This document shows positions 31,999-43,111 of a DNA stretch of 64,000 bases, in pieces. Where the stretch lies: NCBI GenBank assembly GCA_963585895.1, contig OY757947.1, forward strand, positions 34,581,883-34,645,882, in the 5' to 3' direction. The notes below the pieces were generated by a model. It had not been told where the DNA came from. It saw only the letters and a list, made by a program, of their open reading frames with translations, and did not search any database. Within the stretch, counting starts at the first letter, position 1. Each line of letters begins with the position of its first letter. The stretch comes from Sepioteuthis lessoniana. Its lineage: Eukaryota > Mollusca > Cephalopoda > Myopsida > Loliginidae. Position numbers and translations under genes: made by a program.

Positions 31999-32451
31999 AT
32001 ATATAATATTTATTTATTTTTTGTTTGCTTGTTTTTTGTTGTTTTTTTTTCCAAGTCTCACTTGTCAGAAGGATATTACCTGTTACCTTAATCCAAACCT
32101 GGCTCAGTGCAAGTGAGTGTACTCATACAAGATATAGAATAAAGACAGTTTGCAGTATGTTTACCTTTATAATTCGCTGTGACTCGGAGGGAAGTGACGT
32201 AGGTCATTTCTCATTGGCCAATACCATTTTAAAAACTCATTAGCAGTAGCATTTAATTTTTTCTTTAGTGTGAACTGTGTGTTTTTGCATGCTGGGCGTA
32301 TTTTTTACTGCAGGATCGCCGGCTGGAACAAAACTTTCAGTAGGGTCACTTGGGAGTGCAAGTATGATGTTGGAAGACCCGAAACTTGTAAGGACCCCAA
32401 GAACATCACTGACAAGGCGATTCTGTGCACTTTTTTAAGTGTTTGACTACA
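31999..32451. other. Unassigned segment with CCAAT/CRE-like sites
   Basis: AAGTGACGTAGGTCATTTC and CATTGGCCAATACC lie at 32,191-32,224 within unusually GC-balanced DNA. This may be a promoter or an old LTR. The part at 32,310-32,410 (GGATCGCCGGCTGG) looks repeat-like but has no second copy here. Confidence 0.3.
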
Positions 32452-32452
32452 A

Positions 32453-32797
32453 TATATATATATATATATATATATAATCATTTGTGTGTCTATGTAATTT
32501 GATGATGACATAATGGTTTTCACTACAGAGTTTGCTTTGCTCAAGATCAAATTCCACCTCAGATTATTTGCATTTACTTTGTACTAATGCTCTAGGGAAA
32601 GACTTAAACTAATCTCTTCTTTGATCTCTTTAGAATAGTTTGGTAGATTGAGTTCTCTAATCTTGGTAGGGCAACTGGTCTAGGAGGACAACTCTGAATT
32701 TATATCTACCCCCTCCACCTACCAACATATGGCACAATCTTTCTACTCTGGCTTTTTCATCCCCCGCCTCTCGTGCGGCACCTCCAAGCCTATTAAT
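32453..32797. repeat. TA tract, SINE-3 fragment and LTR fragment
   Basis: (TA)n at 32,453-32,476; a diverged SINE-3 core/tail at about 32,560-32,707 (GGCAACTGGTCTAGGAGG); and 32,729-32,797, which matches the solo LTR (GGCACAATCTTTCTACTCTG). Confidence 0.6.
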
Positions 32798-32809
32798 CAC
32801 TATTAATGG

Positions 32810-33073
32810 TGTAATGGTTATCATCGCAGGATATGGACACGGCGACACGTGTTCAAGTCCTGGACCTGGCTGATTACATTTCACATAGCACTAATACCCT
32901 TGGGAAAGGTATGAATCCAGTTATTCTCCCTCCAGCTATTGGTAAATAGTAGGGCAGACTAGGTTCTTCAGCCTTGGTGAGAAGGAAAAACTCTGAATTC
33001 AAACCTGTTAAACTCCGCTTAAAAATTGACCTTGTGTCATATCCTGCCCGAGCGGAGGGGGTGGTAAATATGA
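32810..33073 (+). repeat. SINE-3 with alternative tRNA-like head
   Basis: Head GGTGTAATGGTTATCATCG with B-box-like GTGTTCAAGTCC, then the common core CTAATACCCTTGGGAAAGG and the SINE-3 tail. The head differs from the copy at 11.5 kb while core and tail agree. Confidence 0.85.
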
Positions 33074-34019
33074 TTAATCACTATATTTCATAGACATTGA
33101 TGAAGGAATAAATCCTATTGTGCTCCTAGAAAAATATCAGATTTGGATGATGTATATATTACCCTGAATATCCATTTCATTTTGGCTACTAGTTAGATCT
33201 CCTGTCGGGATTTGGTGCTTTCTTTCTAGATGATTATTCTGATACTGGACAGAAGGAAACAAAAAATAGATTTTTGGGCCAGTAGCCATGGAAACCTGTT
33301 GTTACTATTAGAAATAGACTTTTTTTTTCCTTGTGATTTCACGGTGTAATTGAATGTAAAAGCAGCTGTTAATGTACAAAACAACTCAATGAAAAATATT
33401 TCCATTCTACCTTTAAGGAATAATTCATCTTACTAAATACACAAGACTTACCATTATTATTTGTGCATAAAATGCACCCTAAGCTTTGGACAACGAAATT
33501 CTGGAGAAAAAAAAATTCTCATGTATAATACACTGGCTTTTTAGAATTTGTACCATCTAAATTTAACATTTATTCAACTCTTTATTGGTCCATAGTTACT
33601 AAAAATAAGAATTTTTATAGTTTACAATTGTCTTTTGAAAAGAAAAAGAGGAAATATTTAGTTCTCATGTATAATTCACATTTCTAACTTTTAGGCTTAA
33701 AATTATGGAGAACAGTGCTTATTATACACAAATGATTATGGTATTTAATTTAAATTCCAACTTTTTTTTAAATATTGCATAACTGCTTGATTTTGTCATA
33801 TTTTCAGTTCATAGCAAGTTGAAGTTCTTTAAATAAAAAATTAGTCTTCTTAAAATAACTTAGTTAAACATAGAATGAATTATCATTTTTCAAGGAATTT
33901 GAAAAATAGACATTGAAATTCCTTCATTGAATCAAAAACAATAACCTTTTGTATATAATATGCACATCTAAGTTAGGACCACAAAACTGTGGAAAAAAAT
34001 TTTATCATAATTTATAGTA
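33074..34019. repeat. AT-rich interval with a dispersed TGTATAAT motif
   Basis: The motif TGTATAAT..CA followed by TCTAACTTTT and a GAAAAATT run recurs in diverged form near 33,465, 33,670, 33,955 and again at 34,857. AGTTTACAATTGTC-type sequence occurs at 33,622 and 34,414. It is probably one old repeat in several pieces, and LINE-A at 34,021 interrupts it. No gene was seen. Confidence 0.45.
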
Positions 34020-34020
34020 A

Positions 34021-34351
34021 CTATCATCATCATCATCATTCGTGCTGGTAGCACAGATATCCCTGACCCTCTCTCGCCACTTTTCCCTATCATTCATCAC
34101 CTCTGGCAGGTCTTCTGAACTACATCCTGTATCCTCACATAGTTGCTGAATGTATGTTCATGCTGGTCATCCTGCTTTCGCTCGGCCATATGTGGGGGTC
34201 CATAAGAGTACATCACTTATGAGTTCGTCCCTGCTTCTCCAGCAGTGTCCTGCATGTCTGGTTCGTCTAACTTGAATAGTTTTTGTGATAGGAGGCAGGT
34301 GGCCGTACAGTAGGTGTCTTGTGGGGTGTTGCCGCCAGGACTTGTTCAAGA
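34021..34351 (-). mobile_element. LINE-A, 5'-truncated 3' end
   Basis: Minus-strand copy of the last 330 bp of LINE-A. It starts at the (CAT)n terminus and reads through RVRDI-, DDRE/NDRE- and RRTRHAGHCWRSRDELI-like residues to NKSWRQHPTRH. It is the best preserved C-terminal segment in the window and is out of context. Confidence 0.85.
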
Positions 34352-34626
34352 TTAAATTTCTATTTTCTTCAACTTTTATCGGTTTGTATTTACTAAAAAT
34401 AAGTATTAGTATAGTTTACAATTATGTCTTTAAAACACAAAAATTTACACATTAATTTGGACTGCAGATAACTTAGTTTTGGTCACCCAATCTTGAATAT
34501 AGTGAGGCATGTGGCTGGAAAAAAGTTGATTATTTAGTTTTCATGAAGAAGTTAATATGGATCTGAATCCGACAGTATGGAGAAAGTAAAAACAGAATAA
34601 TCCAGATCAGATGAATTTATTTTCAT

Positions 34627-34846
34627 ATAAAGCCAACGTTAAACGTTTCAGTTTTAATAACCTTCATCCGGAATTTGATATCATGAGAATTGTTCATACA
34701 GCAATGCAGGTTTATATCTTTTTTGTTATATACATTTTCTTTGCTCCTGTTATCTTGACAAGCATCCATCACTGTGCGAACAATTCTCATGATATCAAAG
34801 TCCTGATGAAGGTTATGAAAACTGAAATGTTTTATGTTGGCTTTGC
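34627..34846. repeat. Fold-back element with GATGAAGGTT motif
   Basis: Arms 34,627-34,698 and 34,778-34,846 are inverted copies (TTTGATATCATGAGAATTGT against ACAATTCTCATGATATCAAA). The right arm reads CCTGATGAAGGTTATG and AAAACTGAAATG, the Penelope-like terminal motif also present at 56.45 kb. The 79-codon frame across it is incidental. Confidence 0.88.
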
Positions 34847-35037
34847 ATAGTTTTCATGTATAATGTGGACCTCTAACTTTTGGGCTGAAAAATTTTGCCT
34901 CTTATAAATGAATAACTGCAGTATCTGACTTTTTAATCTATTTGAGGTTTTCCAAATTTTATATCTTTTCTGGAGAGTTGGGAAAAAATGTCCAATACTT
35001 ACGTGTTTCAAGGAATTTGGAACACCTTATCCTATTA

Positions 35038-36455
35038 ACCCTATCAGCTGGGGCTTTGAAATACTCTGATTGCATCTCTGCAGAGAAGTAAGACACCACC
35101 AGCACCCCAACAAGTGTCCTGGATATGACACTAAACAATCTGATGGTGAGGCTCCAATAATGTTGGAGCTTTGAGCAATGTGGAGTACACCTTCATTGCC
35201 ATTGCTTTCATTTCCAATCTGGCCAGGAGTGGTAGCACCTGATAGATTCCTATCTGTGTGTCAAATAGAATTGTTTGACATTTAAAATGAGTCCAAACAA
35301 ATGACTTGTGCTGAATTGTTTGAAATAGAACTGTTTGACCATTTAACTGTGTGTAAACAAATGACTAATTAAATTGTTAGTGATATATTGCAATACTTGG
35401 AACCATTTAACTGTGTGTCAACAACTGATTAGTATTGACTAGAATTATTAGTGTTAGCAATAACTGAAACAATTTAACAGTGTAGAAATAATAGCAATAC
35501 TAGTGTGCAAATAAATTAATTCTGTAACATCCACGTCCAAAAATACGACCAAGATATGTATACAAGTAATGTACATATACATACAGATATGTAGAACATT
35601 CGAAAATGTTCATTATGCATATAGGAATCCGAAAAACACGAAATTGGTTCAGGTACGAAACTTTTATTTACCTTTTTGAGTTTGTTTTCCGACATGAGGA
35701 GAGAGACGCAATTTCTTACTATGCTGACTGTTTGTACATTGTCAGCACTGACTCGACCAACACGCGGGCACCCCGTAGACCCAATTGGTCTCGCCTCGGA
35801 GAGCTCCAAAAATCAACTCCCCATCTAAGTCCAAATCTTAACTAACTGCTTTTTTTCAAATCCCAAAATCCTCTGCCTATCGCTTCCGGGCATGACGTCA
35901 TTCACATCCCCAGTCTTATTTCCTATCTGGGTTTTTTTATTGTGACATCTGTGATTGTCACATCCTCCCTACGCGTGCATGAACACCTGCACTCAATGTG
36001 TGCACCTAACTAACCCATGCACTAAGCCGAAAGGTTCTCAGCCTAACTAAACTGAAAGATAAGGTATACAAAACGAAAATTGATAATATGTAAAAAAGAA
36101 TCCTTCTGCAATTATATAACAATTCTCACTCATTTAAAAATTACAGCCAAACTACTCACTTATAAATCATGTATATCCTTTTTATGTGTGCAAACAAATG
36201 ACTGATGTAAAATTGTTATTGTTACATAGCAACACTTGAAACCACTTAACTGTGTGTAAATAAATGATTAATACTAAATAGAATGTATTGTGTTGGATAG
36301 AAATACTTGAAACCACTCAACTGTGTGCAAAAAAAATTAGCTCAGCTTCATTTTAAAATGTTATCAACAAAATGTGTTTACAAATCATGTATGTATGTAT
36401 AAAGAGGATTTGGCCTTAAATAACCTACAATGGTTATGCCATAAAACCTAACCAA
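35038..36455 (+). repeat. HUT composite repeat split by a solo LTR
   Basis: Head 35,038-35,272, units to 35,518, LTR insertion (35,523-36,121), then a second unit block with pre-tail ACAAATCATGTATATCC and the final T tail (GGCCTTAAATAACCTACAA). The ordered remains on both sides show one element interrupted. Confidence 0.8.
35523..36121 (-). mobile_element. Solo LTR, copy 2
   Basis: About 599 bp with TG...CA ends (TGTAACATCC; TATATAACA) and a 4-bp duplication ATTC at 35,519-35,522 and 36,122-36,125. The minus strand carries an AATAAA signal at 35,664-35,669. Homology to copy 1 spans the whole length. No internal coding region is present. Confidence 0.75.
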
Positions 36456-36599
36456 AACAAACCTTCATTGTTTTCAATCTTTGTGGATTCTTTCCCTAAA
36501 ACCTTTTTTGTGCTATTAAAACCTTTCCTTTCAAAATCAGTTTTTGTTTTGTTTTTTAACTGACATAAGTTAGAAATAGATTTTTTTTTAAATTTATCA

Positions 36600-37990
36600 C
36601 CCTGAATTTAAAATATGCTGATTGTTCCTCTTGCAGGAGGGTAAGCTCCCTATCAAAAAGGGGATGTTCATGGTATAACACTAAATTGCATCTGATGTTG
36701 GGGTTCTTTTTCTGGGGAATGTTGAGTACACTTCCATTGCCATTACTCCCAAATCCACTCTGACCTGGAGTGGTAGTACCTGTTCATCATATTTATGGGT
36801 CAAGTAGATCTGTTTAAGAATTATTTGTATTTATTGGGAATACCTGATGCCATATTAAGAATAGTTACTTGAAGCTATAATTGTTTACTAAGGATTATTA
36901 TTAGTTACTTGAGATTATATTTCTCTGTGCAAACAAATGACTATTATTAAACAGAAATAATTACAAAGGATTATTATTTCTATATTTGATGGCATATAAG
37001 ATGTATCCCAATTTTAACTGGTCAAATCAAGAAAATAATGTCTAATATTAAACATGATGAAATTGATATAATGAATATTATCTATGAGAACGCTTTTAAT
37101 CTTCATAATAGGCTTTTGAATAATGACAATATGTATTTGAAAGTTAATCTAAAGTCTAAGATAACAGGGATTGCCTGGTAGCTAATTTCGGCCGACTCTT
37201 ACAAATTTTAAACCTACATATGGCATATAAGAGGCAGGGGAAGATATTGTTTGTCAGAAAAAGTGTGCCATATATGCTGTCAAATATGGTAGTTACTTGA
37301 AACCATAAGTATTGCTTACTTGAAACTAAATTATTTGTATTAAGAATAGTTACTTAAAGCTCTAATTGTTTACTAAGGATTATTGTTATTAGTTACTTGA
37401 GACCATATAATTGTAAATTATTTGTATTAAGAATAGTTACTTGAAGCTCTAATTGTTTACTAAGGATTTGTGTGCAAACAAATGACTATTATTAAATAGA
37501 AATAATTATTTGAAATTGTAAATGAATTATTAGTATTAGATAGGAATGCTTGAAACCATACAATTATGTACAAATTATTTGTATTAGACAGGAATAGTGG
37601 AAATGTGCAAAACTTCTTGAGAAACAACTACACAAAAGATGTAAATATAAATAGACGTGAGGGGGGGGTCCTCGTGGTGTAATGGTTAAAGCGATGGACT
37701 GCGGAATCGTAGTAAGCGAGTTCGTATTCCAGTCGCGCTATTACGTTCACTTTCGGACAAATACTCTTGGGAAAGGTATGAACCCCCTTATCCTCCCAGT
37801 TATGGGTTAAATAGTACCACTACAGTTATTCTAGGAGAATAAATTTGGCATTAAATAACCTACAAAGGTTGATATGCCATTAAACAAAAAAACTAAACCA
37901 AACCAAACCTATAAATAGACAATGAATGCAATTTTCTAACTTCTAGGCACAAAATAACCCTCGTGAGGTTGACATGCTGTTAAAATCAAT
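36600..37990 (+). repeat. HUT composite repeat with T2 tail, split by SINE-2
   Basis: Head 36,600-36,812, many units of the AGTTACTTGAAGCTCTAATTG type, and the T2 tail. The tail is broken by SINE-2 at 37,657-37,909 and resumes as CAATGAATGCAATTTTC to 37,990. 36,970-37,260 contains other AT-rich sequence. Confidence 0.75.
37657..37909 (+). repeat. SINE-2, complete, 11-bp TSD
   Basis: Head TCGTGGTGTAATGGTTAAAG, B-box-like GAGTTCGTATTCC, core and tail GGCATTAAATAACCTACAAA. The duplication TATAAATAGAC lies at 37,646-37,656 and 37,910-37,920. The target is the T2 tail of a HUT copy. Confidence 0.95.
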
Positions 37991-38341
37991 CTTCACTGTC
38001 CAACAACCAGTTCTGTGTAGCCAAAAGGAATTTTTCACTCAATCTTATGAGTAATAAATAGAAAAGTGTTAATCAGTGAAAATAAATACGTTTGTTTTAT
38101 TCTTCTCTCTGATAAAGCATTTCTTGGGTGACACATTAATGTAGACATTTGTGGTTTTTTTTTTTTTTTTTTTTTTTTTTTTGTTGTTGTTTTCGTTTTT
38201 TTTTTTAATAAATAAATATTTCTGACCAAATTCCTCTGATAAGCATCAGAAGCTTCTCTGTAGTAAATAAAGACTAAATAATAATGCTTTTCTCAGTAAT
38301 AAGTGAAATTATTAACCTAATTTCCACTCTTGTTAATATGG
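37991..38341. other. AT-rich stretch with 27-nt poly-T
   Basis: A T tract at 38,156-38,182 and (TTG)n follow. Nothing else was recognised. Confidence 0.6.
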
Positions 38342-39167
38342 GGTGATAGTTGTAGTACAAGTCTGGGTGCTGTTAGTAGTAGTAGTCTTGGTATTAATGG
38401 TAGTAGTAGCGGTACAAGTCTGGGTGCTGGTAGTAGTAGCGGTACAAGTCTGGGTGCTGGTAGTAGTAGCGGTACAAGTCTGTGTGCTGGTAGTAGTAGT
38501 AGTAGTCTTGGTGTTGGTGGTAGTAATAGAGGTACAAGTTTTGGTGTTTGTGGTTGTAGTAGTGGTCCAAGTCTGGGTGCTGCTGGTGGTAATAGTTGTA
38601 GTGGTACAAGTCTGGGTACCGGTGATACAAATCTGATTGCTGTTAGTAGTAGTAGAGGTACAAGTCTGGGTGCTGGCAGTAGTTGTAGTAGTACAAGTCT
38701 TGGTGCTGTTAGTGGTGGTTCAAGTGTGGATGCTGTTGGTAGTAGTGGTGCAAGTCTTGGATCTGGTTGTGGTAGTAATTGTAGTAGTACAAATCTTGAT
38801 ACTAGTGGTAGTAAGTAAAGTTGGTGACCTTAGTCAAGGGTGACCTGATGGCTCCCTTTTCAATAGCTACACGGAGGTGTAGGGGAGGGCGCTAATCCAT
38901 TCTTGGATTCCTCCACTGTACCCTTGATCCTTATCTTATAATACTGGGTGTTAAGCAAGGTGGCATCAAGTACCATATTTTAAGTCTATGGTATGACTCG
39001 ACCTGGGATTGAACCTCAGTCCCTGGACTATTGGCGAACACTCTACTTAATAGGCCAACGAGAGGTGCAATCCTTGGTGGTGGTAGTAGTAGTAGTGGTA
39101 CAATTCTTGGTGGTGGTAGTAGTAGTGGTACAATCTGGATACTGGTGATAGTATTAGTAGTTGTAGG
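38342..39167. repeat. GT-rich ~30-bp minisatellite, interrupted by SINE-1
   Basis: Units of the type GGTAGTAGTAGCGGTACAAG then TCTGGGTGCT repeat from 38,342 to 38,816 and continue at 39,061-39,167 beyond the SINE. Because the unit is a multiple of three, frames on both strands stay open (a 162-codon Ser/Gly frame, a Val-rich frame, and a Tyr/His-rich frame on the minus strand). I do not regard any as a gene. Confidence 0.88.
38817..39060 (-). repeat. SINE-1 inside the minisatellite
   Basis: Inverted SINE-1 (AGTTGGTGACCTTAGTCAAG at the tail side; GATTGAACCTCAGTCCCTGG at the B box). The flanking minisatellite units show it inserted after the array had formed. Confidence 0.85.
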
Positions 39168-39395
39168 GCAAGTGTATAAAATGTTTGGGCCAAACATTTT
39201 ATACACTTTGCTAAATCTAAAGCCCTTAAAGTTCACTATAGAAATCAATCTCGAACTGTCATCCACACACCCTCTGATAAAATTAGACTCCCCCTTCTAC
39301 ACATTATTTTACCTAATAATTCTTCCACTAACATTATAAGAAATAACTTAAAGAGACTTGGCATTAAAACTGTCTGCAATTTACTACATGCATGT
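39168..39395 (+). repeat. Short palindrome and Penelope-like fragment
   Basis: 39,172-39,188 and 39,190-39,206 are perfect inverted copies of GTGTATAAAATGTTTGG with a one-base loop. Downstream the plus strand encodes HTPSDKIRLPLLHIILPNN and NIIRNNLKRLGIKT, which looks like a Penelope-like RT fragment. A (TG)n tract follows at 39,392-39,417. Confidence 0.5.
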
Positions 39396-39594
39396 GTGTG
39401 TGTGTGTGTGTGTGTGTTTAAATAGGTTTTCGGTACAAGAAAATTTTATAATGAAAAGTAAGGGAATCATATTTATTGATTGATTAAAATGATTAAACAA
39501 ATTGGAGGGATCGTTTCATTTGGCATGTTTTCAACAAAATACTCTAGAGTCATTTAAAAGATAAAGGTATTAAATTGCAGGGGAAGGGGTGGGA

Positions 39595-40735
39595 ATTTTT
39601 TTTTTTTTTTTTTAATCTCAACTTCCATGATTCCCACACAAAGGATGTCAAATTGTCTTCTCTGCCTGCACAACGTAGAGCAATATAGTGAAATAGCTAT
39701 TGCCTTTAAAAAGGTAAGAAATTGTTTAGACCATGTCTTGTACAAGACAGAGAAACTCTCATCTGAATAATTAGTCCTACATATATATTGATCAGCCTAA
39801 TTATCACCAATGGCCCACTTTTGTAACTGAGAAGACCCGGGTGTAGCGTTTTGAGGCCGTCTTAATAATTCCCATAGGACATGCTGCTTAACTCTGACTC
39901 CCAGCCTTTCAATAGTCAGCATCACACTGACTTGGAAATTTATAAACCATCTTAGTTTGTTGCAGTATAGGCAGGACATCCTTCTGAGAAGACTGAAATG
40001 CAGGTCTAGTGGTGTTGAAGATGGTTCTCACCTTAACCAAGTTAAAGCAACGCGTAACCGACCCTGAGATTTCATCAGAAAAAAGCTAGCTGACAGCCCC
40101 AATCCAAAGCATCTGCATTTATATGGGACATTTTGAAGGACCGAATGATTCGATGGAATTAAATTTGGATATTGTTGATCTAATACTACAAGAGATGACC
40201 TTGACTGAGTATCAAATCTTCAGAAAGATAACACTGGCCTTTTTAATTTCTGTGTCAGTCCTACTTTTAGAACAAATCATTCGTGCCCAATGAGTTGAAA
40301 ATTTGACAAGGTTAATCTTCCTAAACTTTGGGACGAAAGAGTCCCAATTAGTGTATAAGCCTGTAAAAGTTGGTTTTCAGTACACACTAGTAGTAAAGAA
40401 AGAGAGGCCCTTCTTGACCACCACATTGAGAAAGGGTAACATATTGCCCTTTTCTATAGAAGTCAGGGAAGGGTGAAGTTCATTCAGATAATAAAAAAAT
40501 TTTAATGCCTCGTTACGTGACAGAAAACAAGTGTAGTCAGCATAACTCGCATAACTGTAAGATTTATGGACGTTTTCAAACAACTGTTGTACTAGGAACC
40601 CCACAAAAACATTAACCAAAAGAGGGTCCATTAGTGACCCCATAGATATGCCGTCATCTTGCCAATACATTGTCTCATTCAGCTTTAATGATACTTACTT
40701 TGTGACTAACTCTGTTCATTCAATAAATATATTCT
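39595..40735 (-). pseudogene. Penelope-like element: RT and GIY-YIG remnant
   Basis: Minus strand, read from 40,735. MYWQDDGISMGSLMDPLL corresponds to the DGVAMGSPLGP box of Penelope-like RTs, and SYADYTCFL replaces the usual YVDDT catalytic box, so an Asp is lost. Then come LPFLNVVV and, after a frameshift, KPTFTGLYTNWDSF. Near 39,980-39,800 YEFKCH-like and VRVKQHV residues suggest the C-terminal GIY-YIG nuclease region, and AIAISLYCSTLCRQRRQFD (39,720-39,640) fits the end of the protein. Several frameshifts are present. It abuts LINE-B in the opposite orientation. Confidence 0.78.
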
Positions 40736-41399
40736 CAGGAAAAGAGGACACAAAACAAGAGAACTTTGAAAAGAAATCAGATCACTCAGAAAATAATTCA
40801 ATGTGGCCAATGCTGAAAAATAGAACCTCTAACATAGTTACGAAACATGCCAAGAGGAAAATTAAAGAGTTTTCATGAAACAAAGTGGCATAGGAGGAGG
40901 AGAAAACAGAGAGCAAGGAAGTGAGCCACTTTCATATCAAATCTTTTTGGCCTCATGAGATCTCTCCTTGGAAACAATAGGAATGGAAATTTGGTGATGT
41001 CAGAGGAGGAGATTAAAATTTATTTGTATAACACCTTCAGTGACCCTGCAAAAGATCTGGAATTAGGCTCAAATGAAATGTTGATTATCCAAGAGCCCTT
41101 GAAGCAAGAATTCAACACAGGGACTCTAACCTGGAAAGAAGTACCAGAAGTGGCCAGAGCATTAAGATCAGCATCATTTCCTAGTTCTAGTGGAATCCTT
41201 TTTATTATATATAAGCATTGTATCAAATTTCTGTGGAAATGGTTGAGAGCAATTTCAAGGAGAGCCTGAATTGCTGATCAATGGAGGTAAACCAACAGCA
41301 TCTGGATTCCTAAGAAGGAAGATTCAAAAGAGATTGTGGGATTTGAAGGTCAGGGGCTAAGGGCAAGGCTGTGTTGCCGTAAGATATCTGACTCCATAT

Positions 41400-41830
41400 T
41401 TTGGTTATATTATTTTACCCCATGTTGACTGGCCGGCGCAATGCCTTGCCCAAAGAAAGTCCCAAAAGAAATATACAAAAAGAAAAGATAGAAAAAGATA
41501 AGAGACGGAAACATTTCTTCTATACTTTTCTTTATTTACTGGGTGAAGGGACTAACCGACGCTACGTCCCAAGACGTAGGCGTGGTGCCCAAAATACCAA
41601 ACAGCAAAATGGTGTTGTTGGTTTGACGGACACTGCCTGAAAGAGAAAGATAATATGGTCTTCTTTTTCAAGAGGAATGCCTTTTTTCTTTTATGCATGT
41701 GTCATCTCCTTTTCTGTTAGAGACCTCGGGGAGTTTCTTCAAATTTAATAGTTTTCTTTTTATCTATTTATTTATTTTTTTAAATTCAATTTTTAATTTA
41801 TTTATTCATTCCCTACAAGATCGACTAATT
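41400..41830. other. Insert of unknown origin inside LINE-B
   Basis: LINE-B homology stops near 41,400 and resumes near 41,835. Between them lie a Lys/Arg-rich 79-codon frame, CTACGTCCCAAGACGTAGG (a short palindrome) and a T-rich tract. No family was recognised. Confidence 0.4.
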
Positions 41831-42700
41831 CCAGATTATCTCTTTACTTAACACCAAGAGCAAGATTTTCTTCAGAATACTGGCCTGGCACTTTGCTTAT
41901 TTCAGTGTTATTAATGGCTATATAGACACATCAGTTCAGAAGAAAAACATTGCAAAAATGCCAAGCTGCCTGGAGTATACAGGAATACGCCACTGCTAAG
42001 AGAAGCCAGGAAGAACAAGGGTGACTTAATCTTTTTATGATTGGACTTTGCAAACACTTACGGATCCCTTCCACACAAGCTAGTGGATGAAACTTTAAAA
42101 AGACACCTTCTCCCAAGCATTTTTAGCAATCTAATCAAAGATTTTTTACGACAATTTCCAGATTAGAGTTACATCAAGGTTGACAGTTCACATGGCACAG
42201 GTGAGATAGAGGTATTATAACTGGGTGTATTTCGTCAACATTTTTCTCTTTTAGCCATGAACTTGCTCGTCAAAGCCGCCAAGATAGAGTGCCATCAACC
42301 TCAGTCAGTGTCAGGGGTCTGGCATCCACCTATAAGGATATACATGGATGACCTTACAGTTCCAACAAAATCAGTAGCAGGTGGCTCTTAAGAATTCTTG
42401 AAAGAAATATTGAATGGGCAAGGATGAAAGTCAAACCTACTGAATCGATATTGCTAGTGGTAAAGAGGCAAGCTTATAGATTTACAGTTGATGGAACAAA
42501 TATGCCGACTCTCACCAAAAAACTGATCTTGAGTTTGGACAAAACCTCTAACAGTAGTCTGAGAGATGCTGCCCCAGTATACCTGACTATTGATAACCTG
42601 GACACAGCATTAGAAAAGATTGATAAATCAGGGCTTCCCAGACAATTTTAAATTGTGAGTATTCCCAGAATTCTCTGATGGGTCCTCATTTATGAAATCC

Positions 42701-42990
42701 ATATCTCCACTATGTAATTGTTGGGGTGTCCTTGTGGTGTAATGGTTAAAGCAATGGACTGCAGAATTGTAGTAAGCGAGTTCCAAATCCAAATCTCCAC
42801 TATGTAATTGGGGGGTGTCCTTGTGGTGTAATGGTTAAAGCAATGGACTGCAGAATTGTAGTAAGCGAGTTCCAAATCCAAATCTCCACTATGTAATTGG
42901 GGGGTGTCCTTGTGGTGTAATGGTTAAAGCAATGGACTGCAGAATTGTAGTAATCGAGTTCAAACTCCAGTTGTGCTAATATGTTCACTT
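42701..42990. repeat. Triplicated LINE-B/SINE-2 junction (~90 bp period)
   Basis: ATCTCCACTATGTAATTG from LINE-B plus the first 70 bases of SINE-2 occur three times, with TATGTAATTG at 42,711, 42,801 and 42,890. Only the third copy continues into the full SINE. The duplicated block therefore spans the insertion junction. Confidence 0.92.
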
Positions 42991-43108
42991 TCTGACAAAT
43001 ACCTTTGGGAAAGGTATGAACCCCCTTATCCTCCCAGCTATGGGTTAAATAATACCATTACTGTTCTTCTCTAAGGATGATATGCCATTAAACCAAGAAA
43101 CCAAACCA
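42723..43108 (+). repeat. SINE-2 (first of a tandem pair), head triplicated
   Basis: Head TTGTGGTGTAATGGTTAAAG, core ATACCTTTGGGAAAGGTATG. The tail is partly deleted (CTAAGGATGATATGCC) and ends ACCAAGAAACCAAACC. It is inserted in LINE-B. Confidence 0.88.
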
Positions 43109-43111
43109 TTG

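Noticed and set aside
30190..36121. One LTR retrotransposon with LTRs at 30.2 and 35.5 kb
   Set aside because: Each LTR has its own 4-bp duplication and the interval contains unrelated repeats without gag or pol.
38330..38818. 162-codon Ser/Gly-rich open frame
   Set aside because: The 30-bp minisatellite has a unit length divisible by three, so several frames on both strands stay open. There is no start context, splice structure or domain.
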